From Larkinella sp051857545 (lineage in GTDB: Bacteria > Bacteroidota > Bacteroidia > Cytophagales > Spirosomataceae), in assembly GCF_051857545.1 (NCBI RefSeq), contig NZ_JBPZHB010000009.1:248001-312000 (forward strand): 64,000 nucleotides of DNA, in the 5' to 3' direction. Below, piece after piece: positions 1 through 8,472 of the stretch. The notes under the pieces were generated by a model that was given only the letters and a program-made list of their open reading frames with translations, searched no databases and was not told the DNA's origin. Within the stretch, counting starts at the first letter, position 1. Each line of letters starts with the position of its first letter. The position numbers and the translations under genes are program-made.

Positions 1-261
1 ATGCTGGTTCACTACGTTGCCTTTGCCCATCTGGTGGGCGGGGTGCTGATCGCCTTCGGGATGCTGACGCGCCTGGCGGTGCTGGCTCAGTTGCCCATTT
101 TGCTGGGGGCCGTGTTTTTTATCAACATCAGCAAGGGTTTCTCGGCCCTGAATTCCGAACTCTGGTTGTCGATTGTCGTTCTGTTTCTGTTGATTATGTT
201 CCTGGTCGTTGGGTCGGGCAGATTTTCGATGGATGACTGGATGAGTCGGCACGATCACTAA
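1..261 (+). CDS. DoxX family membrane protein, C-terminal part (cut by window start)
   Basis: The visible 86 residues are almost entirely hydrophobic, with about three membrane segments. They carry the DoxX-like pattern of a glycine-rich helix (HLVGGVLIAFGMLTRLA, near residues 10-26) followed by two more helices and a short charged tail (DDWMSRHDH). DoxX proteins are small four-helix inner-membrane proteins often tied to redox or oxidative-stress functions; the substrate here is unknown. The gene runs in from beyond base 1, so the first ATG is probably internal. It ends 7 bases before the stop of the convergent AraC gene. A second DoxX-like domain occurs at 36441-37280. Confidence 0.7.
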   Translation: MLVHYVAFAHLVGGVLIAFGMLTRLAVLAQLPILLGAVFFINISKGFSALNSELWLSIVVLFLLIMFLVVGSGRFSMDDWMSRHDH

Positions 262-267
262 AACCGC

Positions 268-1197
268 CTAGGTGAGTTGCTGTTTGTACTGACGGGGGCT
301 GATGCGCTCAACGGTTCGAAAGGCATTGCTGAAATGCGTCAGGCTATTGAATCCCGATTCATAACAGGCATCCGTAATTGACTTGGCGGGATTGCTTAGA
401 ATCTGTTTCGCCAGCCGGATGCGTTCCTGAAGAATAAACTGGATCGGCGACACCCCAAGTTCGTTTTTGAACAACCTGAAAAAGTGGGACTTGGACAAAC
501 ACGCCTGACTGGATAACTCGTCGATTGCCAACGCCTTCGTCAGATTGTTGCGTATATACTCCACCACAAACGCTAACCGATGCGAGCTCATGTATTTCCG
601 CGCCTGATCGACCAGCACCCGCCGGGCCTGGGTCTGCATCAGCCGCACGATCAGTTCTTCCAGCGAATTGTGGATGAAGAACGGTTTCAGGACGTTGTTT
701 TCCCGGTATAATCGGATGATTTTATCAATCAACGAGCTGATTTCGAAGTTGTTCTGTAAATGGTAATTATTGGTATCCACCTCCCAGAGTTCACTGGGTT
801 CACTGCGGGGATATTCTTCATTCAGATAGTTGACGGTCTGCTGAATAAACTCCCCCGAAATCGTGAGCGCAATGCAGCGGGTGGGCGTTTGGACGGTCGC
901 TTCCGGAAAATCAATTTTCATCGGTTTGTTGGCCGGTAACACCAGCGATTCACCGGGCAGATAATCAAACGGTTTCAGCTCGTCAATGTGCATGACCTTC
1001 TTCCCGGTCAACATACTGGTCAGCACCGGCGCACCAAATTCCAGTTCGACCAACTGCGCCCGCTGGAACGTTTCGTACAAATGAAGTTCCGCCACGTCGT
1101 GGCTGAGGGTCAGCTTATTTTCCACCAGTGCGTCCAGGCGACCACCCCAGGCCGGCAACGCTTCCAAATTCTGCAATGACTTTTTTCCCGATGTCAT
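268..1197 (-). CDS. AraC family transcriptional regulator
   Basis: This 309-residue protein has an N-terminal ligand-sensing region of about 200 residues and a C-terminal AraC DNA-binding domain (about 210-309). The domain shows both helix-turn-helix units, the first around LAIDELSSQACLSKSHFFRL and the second around ITDACYESGFNSLTHFSNAF, ending in the usual SPRQYKQQ. It is transcribed away from the aldehyde dehydrogenase at 1422, with about 220 bases between the two starts. It is therefore the likely activator of that gene and the DUF779 gene, sensing an aldehyde or alcohol; that role is inferred from position. I could not pick a promoter in the intergenic gap with confidence. Confidence 0.88.
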   Translation of the reverse strand: MTSGKKSLQNLEALPAWGGRLDALVENKLTLSHDVAELHLYETFQRAQLVELEFGAPVLTSMLTGKKVMHIDELKPFDYLPGESLVLPANKPMKIDFPEATVQTPTRCIALTISGEFIQQTVNYLNEEYPRSEPSELWEVDTNNYHLQNNFEISSLIDKIIRLYRENNVLKPFFIHNSLEELIVRLMQTQARRVLVDQARKYMSSHRLAFVVEYIRNNLTKALAIDELSSQACLSKSHFFRLFKNELGVSPIQFILQERIRLAKQILSNPAKSITDACYESGFNSLTHFSNAFRTVERISPRQYKQQLT

Positions 1198-1421
1198 AAG
1201 CTACTGGTTCTGTTCCGTTTACCATTCCGATTTCAACTTCCCGAATTCCCTAAAACCGTATTCACTACGAGAAGACGCATATTCCAGTAGGGTTTATAGA
1301 GGAAAAAGAAAGAGACAATACCGTAAGTTTTTGAGAGAATAGCGAAAAAACTTTAGTACGATTTCGGCAAAATTTGTCATAATTCAAATTCCGAAAATCA
1401 GTTTAACGTATTCTTACATCC

Positions 1422-2960
1422 ATGGAAACCTTAGAAGCACCCGTGGCCACCCGCTCGGCTACCCAACTGGAACGACCTCAGTTCAAGAATCAGTATGAAA
1501 ACTTTATTGGCGGGAAATGGGTCCCTCCCGTTGGCGGTGAATATTTTGAGAATAACTCTCCCATCGACGATAGCCTGATTTCAAGAATGCCCCGTTCCAA
1601 AGCCGCCGATGTGGAACTGGCGGTGGACGCGGCTCATAAAGCGTTTGCAACCTGGTCGCGCACGTCGGCCACCGAACGCAGCAACATCATGCTCAAAATC
1701 GCCGACATCATTGAGAATAATCTCGAATTTCTGGCGCGCGTCGAAACCGTCGAAAACGGAAAAGCCGTCCGCGAAACAATGGCAGCCGATCTGCCCCTGG
1801 TGGTCGACCACTTCCGCTATTTTGCCGGTGTCATCCGGGCCGAAGAAGGATCGGTTTCGGAGCTGGATGCCGATACGGTTTCCATGATCATCAAAGAGCC
1901 GATTGGCGTGGTGGCCCAGATTATTCCCTGGAACTTCCCGTTGCTGATGGCCACCTGGAAACTCGCCCCCGCCCTGGCGGCCGGTTGCTGCGTGGTGTTG
2001 AAGCCCGCCGAGCAAACGCCGACCTCAATTCTGGTGCTGATGGAGCTGATCGAAAACGTCGTTCCTCCGGGGGTCATCAACATTATCAACGGTTTTGGCC
2101 CGGAAGCAGGCAAACCGCTGGCGCAATCGAAGCGCGTCGCCAAAGTGGCTTTTACGGGCGAAACCACCACCGGTCGTCTGATTATGCAGTATGCGTCGGA
2201 AAACCTGATTCCGGTCACGATGGAACTGGGCGGCAAATCGCCGAACATCTTCCTGCCGTCGATCATGGATGCCGATGATGCGTTTTTTGACAAGTGTATC
2301 GAAGGTGCCGTAATGTTTGCGCTGAATCAGGGCGAAATCTGCACCTGTCCCTCGCGTCTGCTGGTTCACGAAAGCGTTTTCGACGGTTTCATGGAGCGAG
2401 TGATCGAACGTACGAAAGCCATCAAACTGGGGCATCCGCTCGATACGACTACGATGATGGGCGCACAGGCTTCCAACGACCAGTACGAAAAAATTCTGTC
2501 GTATATCGACATTGGTAAGCAGGAAGGCGCTGAAATTCTGACCGGCGGTGGCCCGGCGAAGCTGAACAATGGCCTGGAAAACGGGTACTACATTGAGCCG
2601 ACGATTTTCCGGGGCAACAACAAGATGCGGATTTTCCAGGAAGAAATCTTCGGCCCGGTGGTTTCGGCCACGACATACAAAACCGTCGATGAAGCCATCG
2701 AAATGGCCAACGACACGCTGTATGGTCTGGGAGCCGGTGTCTGGACCCGCGACGCACATGAGCTATACCAGGTGCCGCGGGCCATTCAGGCAGGTCGGGT
2801 GTGGGTGAACTGTTATCACAACTACCCGGCACACGCGTCGTTTGGTGGATACAAGAAGTCGGGCTTCGGTCGGGAAAACCACCTCTCGATGCTCAACCAC
2901 TACCGCCAGTCGAAAAACCTGCTGATTTCATACAGCAAGAATAAACTGGGGTTCTTTTAA
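1422..2960 (+). CDS. NAD(P)-dependent aldehyde dehydrogenase
   Basis: A full-length 512-residue aldehyde dehydrogenase that oxidises an aldehyde to its acid in the cytoplasm. Visible landmarks are the cofactor-site IIPWNFPLLMATWKLAPALA region, the general base Glu268 in MELGGKSPN, and the catalytic Cys307 in NQGEICTCPSR. The doublet CTC and the C-terminal GGYKKSGFGRENH are typical of the ExaC/AldB/AcoD type that acts on acetaldehyde and related short aldehydes. The divergent AraC gene and the following DUF779 gene form a recurring set with this type. An inverted repeat follows 12 bases after the stop and may end the transcript or insulate the DUF779 gene. The substrate is not fixed by sequence. 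Confidence 0.93.
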   Translation: METLEAPVATRSATQLERPQFKNQYENFIGGKWVPPVGGEYFENNSPIDDSLISRMPRSKAADVELAVDAAHKAFATWSRTSATERSNIMLKIADIIENNLEFLARVETVENGKAVRETMAADLPLVVDHFRYFAGVIRAEEGSVSELDADTVSMIIKEPIGVVAQIIPWNFPLLMATWKLAPALAAGCCVVLKPAEQTPTSILVLMELIENVVPPGVINIINGFGPEAGKPLAQSKRVAKVAFTGETTTGRLIMQYASENLIPVTMELGGKSPNIFLPSIMDADDAFFDKCIEGAVMFALNQGEICTCPSRLLVHESVFDGFMERVIERTKAIKLGHPLDTTTMMGAQASNDQYEKILSYIDIGKQEGAEILTGGGPAKLNNGLENGYYIEPTIFRGNNKMRIFQEEIFGPVVSATTYKTVDEAIEMANDTLYGLGAGVWTRDAHELYQVPRAIQAGRVWVNCYHNYPAHASFGGYKKSGFGRENHLSMLNHYRQSKNLLISYSKNKLGFF

Positions 2961-2972
2961 TTAATGACGGTT

Positions 2973-3036
2973 AAATGGCCGGATGGTTTAAATGGTTAAT
3001 TGATGGTTGTCAACCAATTAAACCATCCAGCCATTT
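2973..3036. repeat. Intergenic inverted repeat (18-bp arms, one mismatch)
   Basis: The left arm 2973-2990 and right arm 3019-3036 are complementary except for one position, with a smaller ggtt/aacc hairpin inside the loop. The arms are built of repeated words such as atggtt and aaccat. More half-copies follow (3038-3066), and similar words occur at 4525-4574 and 44106-44150. It could act as a terminator, but no run of T directly follows the stem. See the finding on hairpins at gene junctions. Confidence 0.7.
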
Positions 3037-3069
3037 TTAACCATTCAACCATTTTTTGCCATCCAACCA

Positions 3070-3462
3070 ATGCTTACCCAACCTATTTCCCGCGTTGAGA
3101 TTACACCGGCTGCTGCCATCATCATCGACAAACTACGCCGGGAGCATGGCGAATTGATGTTCCACCAGAGCGGAGGGTGTTGTGATGGATCGTCACCGAT
3201 GTGTTTTGCCAAAGGTGACTTCCTGATCGGCTCCTCCGACGTCTGGCTTGGCGAGGTTCATGGCTGTGATTTTTTCATGTCAGAAGACCAGTTCGAGTAC
3301 TGGAAACATACCCAACTGACCATTGACGTAACGCCCGGCCGGGGGGCCAGTTTTTCACTGGAAATTCCGCTTGGCATCCGGTTTTTCATTCGCTCCCGGC
3401 TTTTCGAGCTGGACGAACTCGATCAATTGACGCCCATTCACGTAGGACCAATGGAAGTTTGA
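3070..3462 (+). CDS. DUF779 domain protein
   Basis: A 130-residue cytoplasmic protein matching the DUF779 family in length and in motifs: HQSGGCCDGSSPMCF near residue 33 with paired cysteines, then GDFLIGSSDVWLG and a histidine-bearing DFFMSEDQFEYWKH. DUF779 genes usually sit next to ExaC-type aldehyde dehydrogenases, as here. The conserved Cys and His residues suggest metal or thiol chemistry, but the biochemical role is unknown. It is probably part of the aldehyde-response unit with the AraC regulator and the dehydrogenase, although an inverted repeat lies between it and the dehydrogenase. Confidence 0.85.
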   Translation: MLTQPISRVEITPAAAIIIDKLRREHGELMFHQSGGCCDGSSPMCFAKGDFLIGSSDVWLGEVHGCDFFMSEDQFEYWKHTQLTIDVTPGRGASFSLEIPLGIRFFIRSRLFELDELDQLTPIHVGPMEV

Positions 3463-3561
3463 GCGATATAATTATCCGACAGGAAGCAGAGCAAATTGCC
3501 CCTTTTTGCCCCCTATCTCTTAATTTTTCCTAAATCTCCCTCCTCTATCCAACAGAATGAG

Positions 3562-3590
3562 TTGGTGTTCGGGCAAAATCCGTATTTTTG
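3562..3590 (+). promoter_or_regulatory. Candidate Bacteroidota-type promoter for the ftsX operon
   Basis: TATTTTTG at 3583-3590 fits the Bacteroidota -7 consensus TAnnTTTG. A TTG at 3562-3564 lies 18 bases upstream, close to the usual -33 spacing. The -7 word is 47 bases before the ftsX start. No other gene start lies between. It is a pattern match only. Confidence 0.45.
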
Positions 3591-3637
3591 TAACCGACGT
3601 CGGCATGGCAGGATGACACTGCCCGACGGAGTTTTCT

Positions 3638-4516
3638 ATGGCTTCAAAAAAGAAAGTGGGTGCGTATCCGAGTGGGATGATTCTTTTCAGCCTGACTTCG
3701 GCCTTATTTTTGATTGGTTTTTGTGGAATGCTGGTGCTTCAGTCCAAGAAACTGGTCCGGTATATTCGTGAAAACAACGAAGTACGGGTGTTTCTGGACA
3801 AGGATCTGGATGCCGGCAAACTCGAAAAGCTCCACGCTGAAATTGTAAAAAAACCGTACGTTCTTTTCAATGGGACCTCACCCCAGATTACGTTCGTCAG
3901 CAAAGACGTAGCGGCCAAGGAGTTTATGGCCGACACCAAAGAGAATTTCACCAACTTCCTGAACGAAAACCCATTACGCGACAGCTACCGCATCAAATTG
4001 CAGGAGGATTACTTTGAAGAAGCCCGGCTACAGGAAGTGAAAACCGATCTGGAAAGCGTCAACGGCGTTTTTGAAGTGATTTACCAGGAAAATATCGTCG
4101 ACGAAATCAATAAAAACATCACCAAAATCTACATCATCATGTCGGTTTTTGCGGTGATTATGCTGGTCATTATCGTCGTTCTGATGAACAATACGATCCG
4201 GCTGGCCTTGTATTCGCAGCGGTTGCTGATCCGGAGCATGCAGCTCGTCGGAGCGACCAACGGGTTTATTCAACTTCCATTTCTTCGGCGTGGCATGACG
4301 CAGGGCCTGATGAGTGGCATCGTAGCCGCTGCGCTCCTGTTCATTTTATTGCAGGTAGCTCTCCGCAACATCGATGGCCTGGCGACCTTACAGGAACCCG
4401 AAAAAATTGCCATTTTGCTGGGTGCCGTCGTTGTACTCGGTGTAATCATCGGTTTAATCAGCACGTTCCAGGCGGTTCACCGATATTTGAGCTTATCGCT
4501 GGACGATTTGTACTAA
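3638..4516 (+). CDS. ftsX: Cell division protein FtsX-like permease
   Basis: This 292-residue inner-membrane protein has the FtsX layout: a short charged N-terminus, one membrane helix (about residues 14-34), a periplasmic domain of about 130 residues, then three helices (about 167-190, 214-238 and 252-278). With FtsE it couples ATP hydrolysis to activation of peptidoglycan hydrolases at the division site. FtsE is not in this window. It starts the operon that continues with DUF3098, uppP, truB and ribF, an order common in Bacteroidota. The ATG is preceded by a good candidate promoter at 3562-3590. Confidence 0.9.
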   Translation: MASKKKVGAYPSGMILFSLTSALFLIGFCGMLVLQSKKLVRYIRENNEVRVFLDKDLDAGKLEKLHAEIVKKPYVLFNGTSPQITFVSKDVAAKEFMADTKENFTNFLNENPLRDSYRIKLQEDYFEEARLQEVKTDLESVNGVFEVIYQENIVDEINKNITKIYIIMSVFAVIMLVIIVVLMNNTIRLALYSQRLLIRSMQLVGATNGFIQLPFLRRGMTQGLMSGIVAAALLFILLQVALRNIDGLATLQEPEKIAILLGAVVVLGVIIGLISTFQAVHRYLSLSLDDLY

Positions 4517-4578
4517 TCCATTGAATGGTCTAAGCAGCCATCCTTTTTAACCATCTAGCCATTAAACCATTTAATTAC

Positions 4579-4782
4579 ATGAGTAAACTTCCCTTCGGAC
4601 GCGCCAACTACACCCTGATGGTGATCGGCGTGGTAATCATTCTCCTGGGCTTCATCGTGATGAGCATGGATACGGAAGAATTTGGCTTTGGAGCCCTGGG
4701 TCTTACCGTTGGCCCGCTGATTGTCATGGGTGGTTTTATTCTTGAATTTTTTGCCATTTTGCGCCGACCAACGAATCAATGA
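4579..4782 (+). CDS. DUF3098 small membrane protein
   Basis: A 67-residue protein with two membrane helices (about 10-29 and 38-60) joined by a short acidic loop (MDTEEFG). This small family is found between ftsX and uppP in Bacteroidota, and its function is unknown. Its stop overlaps the uppP start by four bases (ATGA), so the two are probably translationally coupled. Short aaccat-type repeat words fill the 60-base gap after ftsX. Confidence 0.82.
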   Translation: MSKLPFGRANYTLMVIGVVIILLGFIVMSMDTEEFGFGALGLTVGPLIVMGGFILEFFAILRRPTNQ

Positions 4783-5558
4783 GTTTCCTCCACGCGATCA
4801 TTCTTGCCATTATTGAAGGGTTGACCGAGTTTTTGCCGGTTTCTTCCACGGGCCACATGATTATTTATTCGTCCCTGGTCGGCATCAGCAAGTCGGAATT
4901 TACCAAGCTATACACGGTCAACATTCAGTTCGGCTGCATCATTTCGGTTCTGGTGCTTTACCGGCGCCGGTTTTTACAAACGACCGATTTCTATTTTAAA
5001 CTCCTCGTGGCCTTTCTGCCAGCCGCCGTCATCGGTTTTTTGCTGAATGATTTCATCGATTCGCTGCTGGAAAATGTAACCGTGGTTGCCATTACCCTTT
5101 TGCTGGGCGGTATTCTACTGGTTTACATCGACCGCATTTTCAAGCAGTTTCCGCGGGATTACGACGTCACGTTTCCCGAAGCGCTCAAAATCGGATTCTT
5201 TCAGTGTATCGCCATGATTCCGGGTGTTTCCCGCTCAGCCGCCACCATCATTGGCGGGATGACCCAGGGACTTACGCGGAAACAGGCCGCTGAATTTTCG
5301 TTCTTCCTGGCCGTTCCGACCATGGCGGCAGCCTCAGGCTATAAATTACTGAAAACCTACAAAACCATTCAGTCCGACGATATTCAGATTCTGCTGATTG
5401 GTAACGTTGTTGCGTTCATTGTGGGCCTGCTCGCCATTCGCGGATTTGTCGGTTTTCTGACCAAATACGGTTTCAAAGTATTCGGATATTACCGCATTGC
5501 ACTCGGCTTGTTATTGCTGGGCCTGATGGCAGCCGGCGTAAAACTGGATGTTGTCTAA
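4779..5558 (+). CDS. uppP: Undecaprenyl-diphosphatase
   Basis: A 259-residue polytopic membrane phosphatase that converts undecaprenyl diphosphate to undecaprenyl phosphate, the lipid carrier for peptidoglycan and surface glycans. Both family motifs are visible: EGLTEFLPVSSTGHM near residues 12-26 and PGVSRSAATIIGG near residues 147-159. It overlaps DUF3098 by four bases and runs into truB. The carrier it regenerates is the one probably used by the polysaccharide locus that begins 5 kb downstream, though the conserved operon context points to a housekeeping role. Confidence 0.95.
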   Translation: MSFLHAIILAIIEGLTEFLPVSSTGHMIIYSSLVGISKSEFTKLYTVNIQFGCIISVLVLYRRRFLQTTDFYFKLLVAFLPAAVIGFLLNDFIDSLLENVTVVAITLLLGGILLVYIDRIFKQFPRDYDVTFPEALKIGFFQCIAMIPGVSRSAATIIGGMTQGLTRKQAAEFSFFLAVPTMAAASGYKLLKTYKTIQSDDIQILLIGNVVAFIVGLLAIRGFVGFLTKYGFKVFGYYRIALGLLLLGLMAAGVKLDVV

Positions 5559-6261
5559 ATCCATGCAGCAACCCGACGAAGGCCAACTAATTCTCATCGA
5601 TAAACCGCTGACCTGGACGTCGTTCGATGTCGTTAAGAAGCTCAAATTTGCGGGGAAGTTCAAGAAAATTGGCCATGCCGGAACGCTCGATCCGCTGGCA
5701 ACGGGCCTGCTGATTCTCTGCACCGGTAAAATGACCAAGCAAATCGACAGCTACCAGGCGCAGGAAAAAGAATATACCGGCACGCTGGTGCTGGGCAAAA
5801 CCACGCCCTCCGTCGATCTGGAAACGGATTTCGATGCCGAATTCGATGTTTCCGGAATCACGCCCGAAGCCATTCAAACCGCCGTTCAGCAACTCACCGG
5901 CGTTATCGACCAGATTCCTCCCATTTATTCCGCCGTTCGGGTCAATGGTGAACGGCTTTATGAAAAAGCCCGACGGGGTGAAACCGCCGACAACGTGGAG
6001 GGTGGGATCAAATCCCGGACGGTGACTATCTCTACTTTTGAAGTCGATACCGACCGGTTTCCAGAAATTGATTTCCGGATTATTTGCTCAAAAGGGACAT
6101 ACATCCGTAGCTTAGTGCGTGATTTGGGATTGTTTTTGCAAAATGGCGCGTATTTAAAAGCCCTCCGCCGAACTCGAATCGGTGCGTTTCGGATTGAAGA
6201 AGCGGACACCGTCGACGGATTTATCAGCAAAAACCGCCCGGCTGAGCCATTACATTCATGA
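5548..6261 (+). CDS. truB: tRNA pseudouridine(55) synthase
   Basis: A 237-residue TruB that isomerises U55 of tRNAs to pseudouridine. The catalytic Asp48 lies in GHAGTLDPLATGLL. The N-terminal LIDKPLTWTSFDVV and the later CSKGTYIRSLVRDLG match the family core. The protein is shorter than E. coli TruB, as is usual in Bacteroidota. The start at 5548 overlaps the uppP stop by 11 bases; a second ATG at 5563 (MQQPDEGQ) is an equally plausible start. It overlaps ribF by four bases. Confidence 0.95.
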   Translation: MLSKSMQQPDEGQLILIDKPLTWTSFDVVKKLKFAGKFKKIGHAGTLDPLATGLLILCTGKMTKQIDSYQAQEKEYTGTLVLGKTTPSVDLETDFDAEFDVSGITPEAIQTAVQQLTGVIDQIPPIYSAVRVNGERLYEKARRGETADNVEGGIKSRTVTISTFEVDTDRFPEIDFRIICSKGTYIRSLVRDLGLFLQNGAYLKALRRTRIGAFRIEEADTVDGFISKNRPAEPLHS

Positions 6262-7193
6262 AGATTTACCACGGAACCGATACTTTCCAACCCATCTCCC
6301 ACGCCGTTGTCACCAGCGGTACCTTCGATGGGGTTCATTTAGGCCACCAGAAAATTTTAACCCGGCTCACCGAAATTGCCCGTCGCGACGAAGGCGGTGA
6401 AACCGTGGTGCTGACGTTCTGGCCGCACCCGCGTACGGTGGTTTCCAACGACAGTCAGGGCTTGAAACTGCTTTCGACACTGGAAGAAAAAACCGAGTTG
6501 CTGGCGGCTGCGGGCGTCGATAATCTGGTGGTGATTCCTTTCACCCGTTCGTTCTCCGAACTATCCTCAGCGGAATTTATCGAACAGATCCTGGTGGATA
6601 AAATCGGAACGAAAAAACTGGTCATCGGCTACGATCACCATTTCGGCCGCAACCGGGAAGGCAGTTTCGAGTATTTGCAGCAACACGCCCACCACTACGG
6701 TTTTGAGATTGAAGAAATCCCGCGTCAGGATGTGGAAGATGTGGGGGTTAGCTCCTCCAAAATCCGGGCGGCTTTGCTGGAAGGTGATCTGAAAACCGCT
6801 ACCAAGTTTCTGGGGCGTCCCTACAGCCTGAGCGGAACCATCGTCAAAGGGCAGCAACTGGGTCGCACCATTGGCTACCCAACCGCCAACATTCAGGTCG
6901 ACGATCCGAGCAAGCTGGTACCGGCCAACGGCATTTATGCCGCCGAAGTGATTTACAAAGGCGAAAAACTCGGGGGGGCAATGAGCATTGGCACCCGGCC
7001 CACCGTCGGCGGCACGCATCGCACGATTGAAGTGTATATTTTTGATTTCAACCAGGAAATTTACGGCGAACACCTGACCGTCCGGTTTATCGAGTACCTG
7101 CGTCCCGAATTGAAGTTCGAAGGTTTGGCGGCTTTAGTGGATCAGATGCAACTGGATGTTGAACAGACGAGAGAGATTTTAGGAATTAATTGA
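6258..7193 (+). CDS. ribF: Bifunctional riboflavin kinase / FAD synthetase
   Basis: A 311-residue RibF that makes FMN from riboflavin and then FAD. The N-terminal adenylyltransferase domain shows GTFDGVHLGHQ (about residues 16-26) and VSSSKIRAAL. The C-terminal kinase domain shows GRTIGYPTANI and ANGIYAAEV. ATGA overlap with truB implies coupled translation. It is the last gene of the operon, and its stop codon is inside the left arm of the long inverted repeat that separates it from the convergent pheA. Confidence 0.95.
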   Translation: MKIYHGTDTFQPISHAVVTSGTFDGVHLGHQKILTRLTEIARRDEGGETVVLTFWPHPRTVVSNDSQGLKLLSTLEEKTELLAAAGVDNLVVIPFTRSFSELSSAEFIEQILVDKIGTKKLVIGYDHHFGRNREGSFEYLQQHAHHYGFEIEEIPRQDVEDVGVSSSKIRAALLEGDLKTATKFLGRPYSLSGTIVKGQQLGRTIGYPTANIQVDDPSKLVPANGIYAAEVIYKGEKLGGAMSIGTRPTVGGTHRTIEVYIFDFNQEIYGEHLTVRFIEYLRPELKFEGLAALVDQMQLDVEQTREILGIN

Positions 7194-7287
7194 ATTTTAA
7201 ATGTAAAATGATGAAGGCTAAATGTAAAAGTTTGTCAGCGACTAGCCACTTTTACGTTTAGCCTTCATCATTTTACATTTAAAATTC
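7192..7287. repeat. Long inverted repeat between convergent genes (40-bp arms)
   Basis: Arms 7192-7231 and 7248-7287 are complementary over 40 positions with a single mismatch, around a 16-base loop. The words aatgtaaaatga and aaatgtaaaa recur within the arm. The same words form the hairpin at 17758-17867, so the two are probably diverged members of one family. Lying between ribF and pheA, it could terminate both transcripts, but the stem is AT-rich and has no clean T-tract. Confidence 0.8.
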
Positions 7288-7294
7288 TTCCAAA

Positions 7295-8371
7295 TTACCC
7301 CAGCGATCGCACATAGCTCCCCAGCCATTTGACATCAGCCCCGTGGTGTTCCAGAATTTCCTGAACGCCGGGGTCGCTGGCGTGACCTTCAAACTCGATC
7401 AGAAACCAGTATTTAAACGTGGCCCCTTCCCGCAGTGGGCGGCTTTCAATTTTGGTCAGGTTGATTTGACGGGCATCGAACTCCTGAAGAAACTGCGCCA
7501 AAACCCCCGGTTTGTTCGTATTCGGCAGCCGGGCGACAATCGTGGTTTTGTCGTGACCACTCCTCTGGTTTTCAAAATCCTTCGCCAGAACCAAAAACCG
7601 GGTCCGGTTCAGGTCCGTATCTTCGATGTTGTCGAACAAAACCGGAACGCCGAACAGCTTGGAAGCGATGTTGGAGCAAATGGCAGCCGCCCGGGGTTGC
7701 TGAGCCGCCAGTTTGGCCGCTTTGGAGGTCGACTCGACTGGCACCAGTTCGGCGGGCAAACCCTCGAAATAATCCCGCAAAAACTTGCTGCACTGACCGA
7801 ACGCAATGTCTTTGGAATAAATGTGCGTGATTTCGCTCAGCACGTCGGTTTGGGTGGCAAACGTAAAGTGAATCGGAATCTGGGCTTCGGCCGCAATCAG
7901 CAGGTCTTTTTCGAAGAGTAAATCAATCGTCTCATTGACCACGCCTTCCTGGTTGTTTTCAATGGGAACCACGCCAAACCGGCTGCGGCCCGTTTCAACA
8001 CTTTCGAACACCGACCGGATGGTGGGCAGGGCCATGTAATCGCTCATGGCCCCAAACCGGCTTTCGGCGGCCTGGTGCGTAAAGCTTCCTTCCGGTCCCA
8101 GATACGCCACGCGCTCCGGCATTTCCAGATTCCGCGAAACCGCAAAAATTTCCAGGTAAATGGCGTCGATAGCCGCCGGGGTCATCAAGCCCTTATTCAG
8201 TTCGTGCAGCCGATCCAGAATCTGCTTCTCCCGCTCGGGGCGGTAAATGACGGATTTACTCGATTTTTTTAGTTCGCCAACCTGCCGCACCACTTCCATG
8301 CGCTGGTTCAACAAATGCAACAATTGATCGTCGATGGAATCGATCTGTGTACGGAGGGATTCGAGGGTCAC
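7295..8371 (-). CDS. pheA: Bifunctional chorismate mutase / prephenate dehydratase
   Basis: A 358-residue fusion making phenylpyruvate, the phenylalanine precursor, from chorismate. The AroQ chorismate mutase domain (about 1-85) shows LRTQIDSIDDQLLHLLNQR. The dehydratase domain (about 90-270) includes LGPEGSFTHQAA, GVVPIENNQEGVV and the DLNRTRFLVL site. A C-terminal ACT domain (about 280-355) with KPGVLAQFLQEF and LTKIESRP would bind phenylalanine for feedback control. The start codon is GTG. It lies 100 bases downstream of parE on the same strand, separated by a perfect inverted repeat. Confidence 0.95.
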   Translation of the reverse strand: MTLESLRTQIDSIDDQLLHLLNQRMEVVRQVGELKKSSKSVIYRPEREKQILDRLHELNKGLMTPAAIDAIYLEIFAVSRNLEMPERVAYLGPEGSFTHQAAESRFGAMSDYMALPTIRSVFESVETGRSRFGVVPIENNQEGVVNETIDLLFEKDLLIAAEAQIPIHFTFATQTDVLSEITHIYSKDIAFGQCSKFLRDYFEGLPAELVPVESTSKAAKLAAQQPRAAAICSNIASKLFGVPVLFDNIEDTDLNRTRFLVLAKDFENQRSGHDKTTIVARLPNTNKPGVLAQFLQEFDARQINLTKIESRPLREGATFKYWFLIEFEGHASDPGVQEILEHHGADVKWLGSYVRSLG

Positions 8372-8386
8372 TTTTAAAAAAGTTAT

Positions 8387-8451
8387 GAGTGAAGAGTTAT
8401 GAGTGAAGAGTTGGCTGACGCATGAAACTCTTCACTCATAACTCTTCACTC
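8387..8451. repeat. Perfect 26-bp inverted repeat between parE and pheA
   Basis: Arms 8387-8412 and 8426-8451 are exactly complementary, with a 13-base loop (ggctgacgcatga). Each arm is itself a near-tandem of gagtgaagagttat. The loop word ggctgacgca also occurs in the hairpin at 24345-24422. No T-tract follows on either strand. Confidence 0.8.
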
Positions 8452-8472
8452 TTAATTCCTAACTCATATAAC

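Noticed and set aside
8387..8451. Repeated gagtgaagagttat words considered as a CRISPR-like or tandem array
   Set aside because: Two opposite arms only, no spacers of constant length and no cas genes; it is an inverted repeat.
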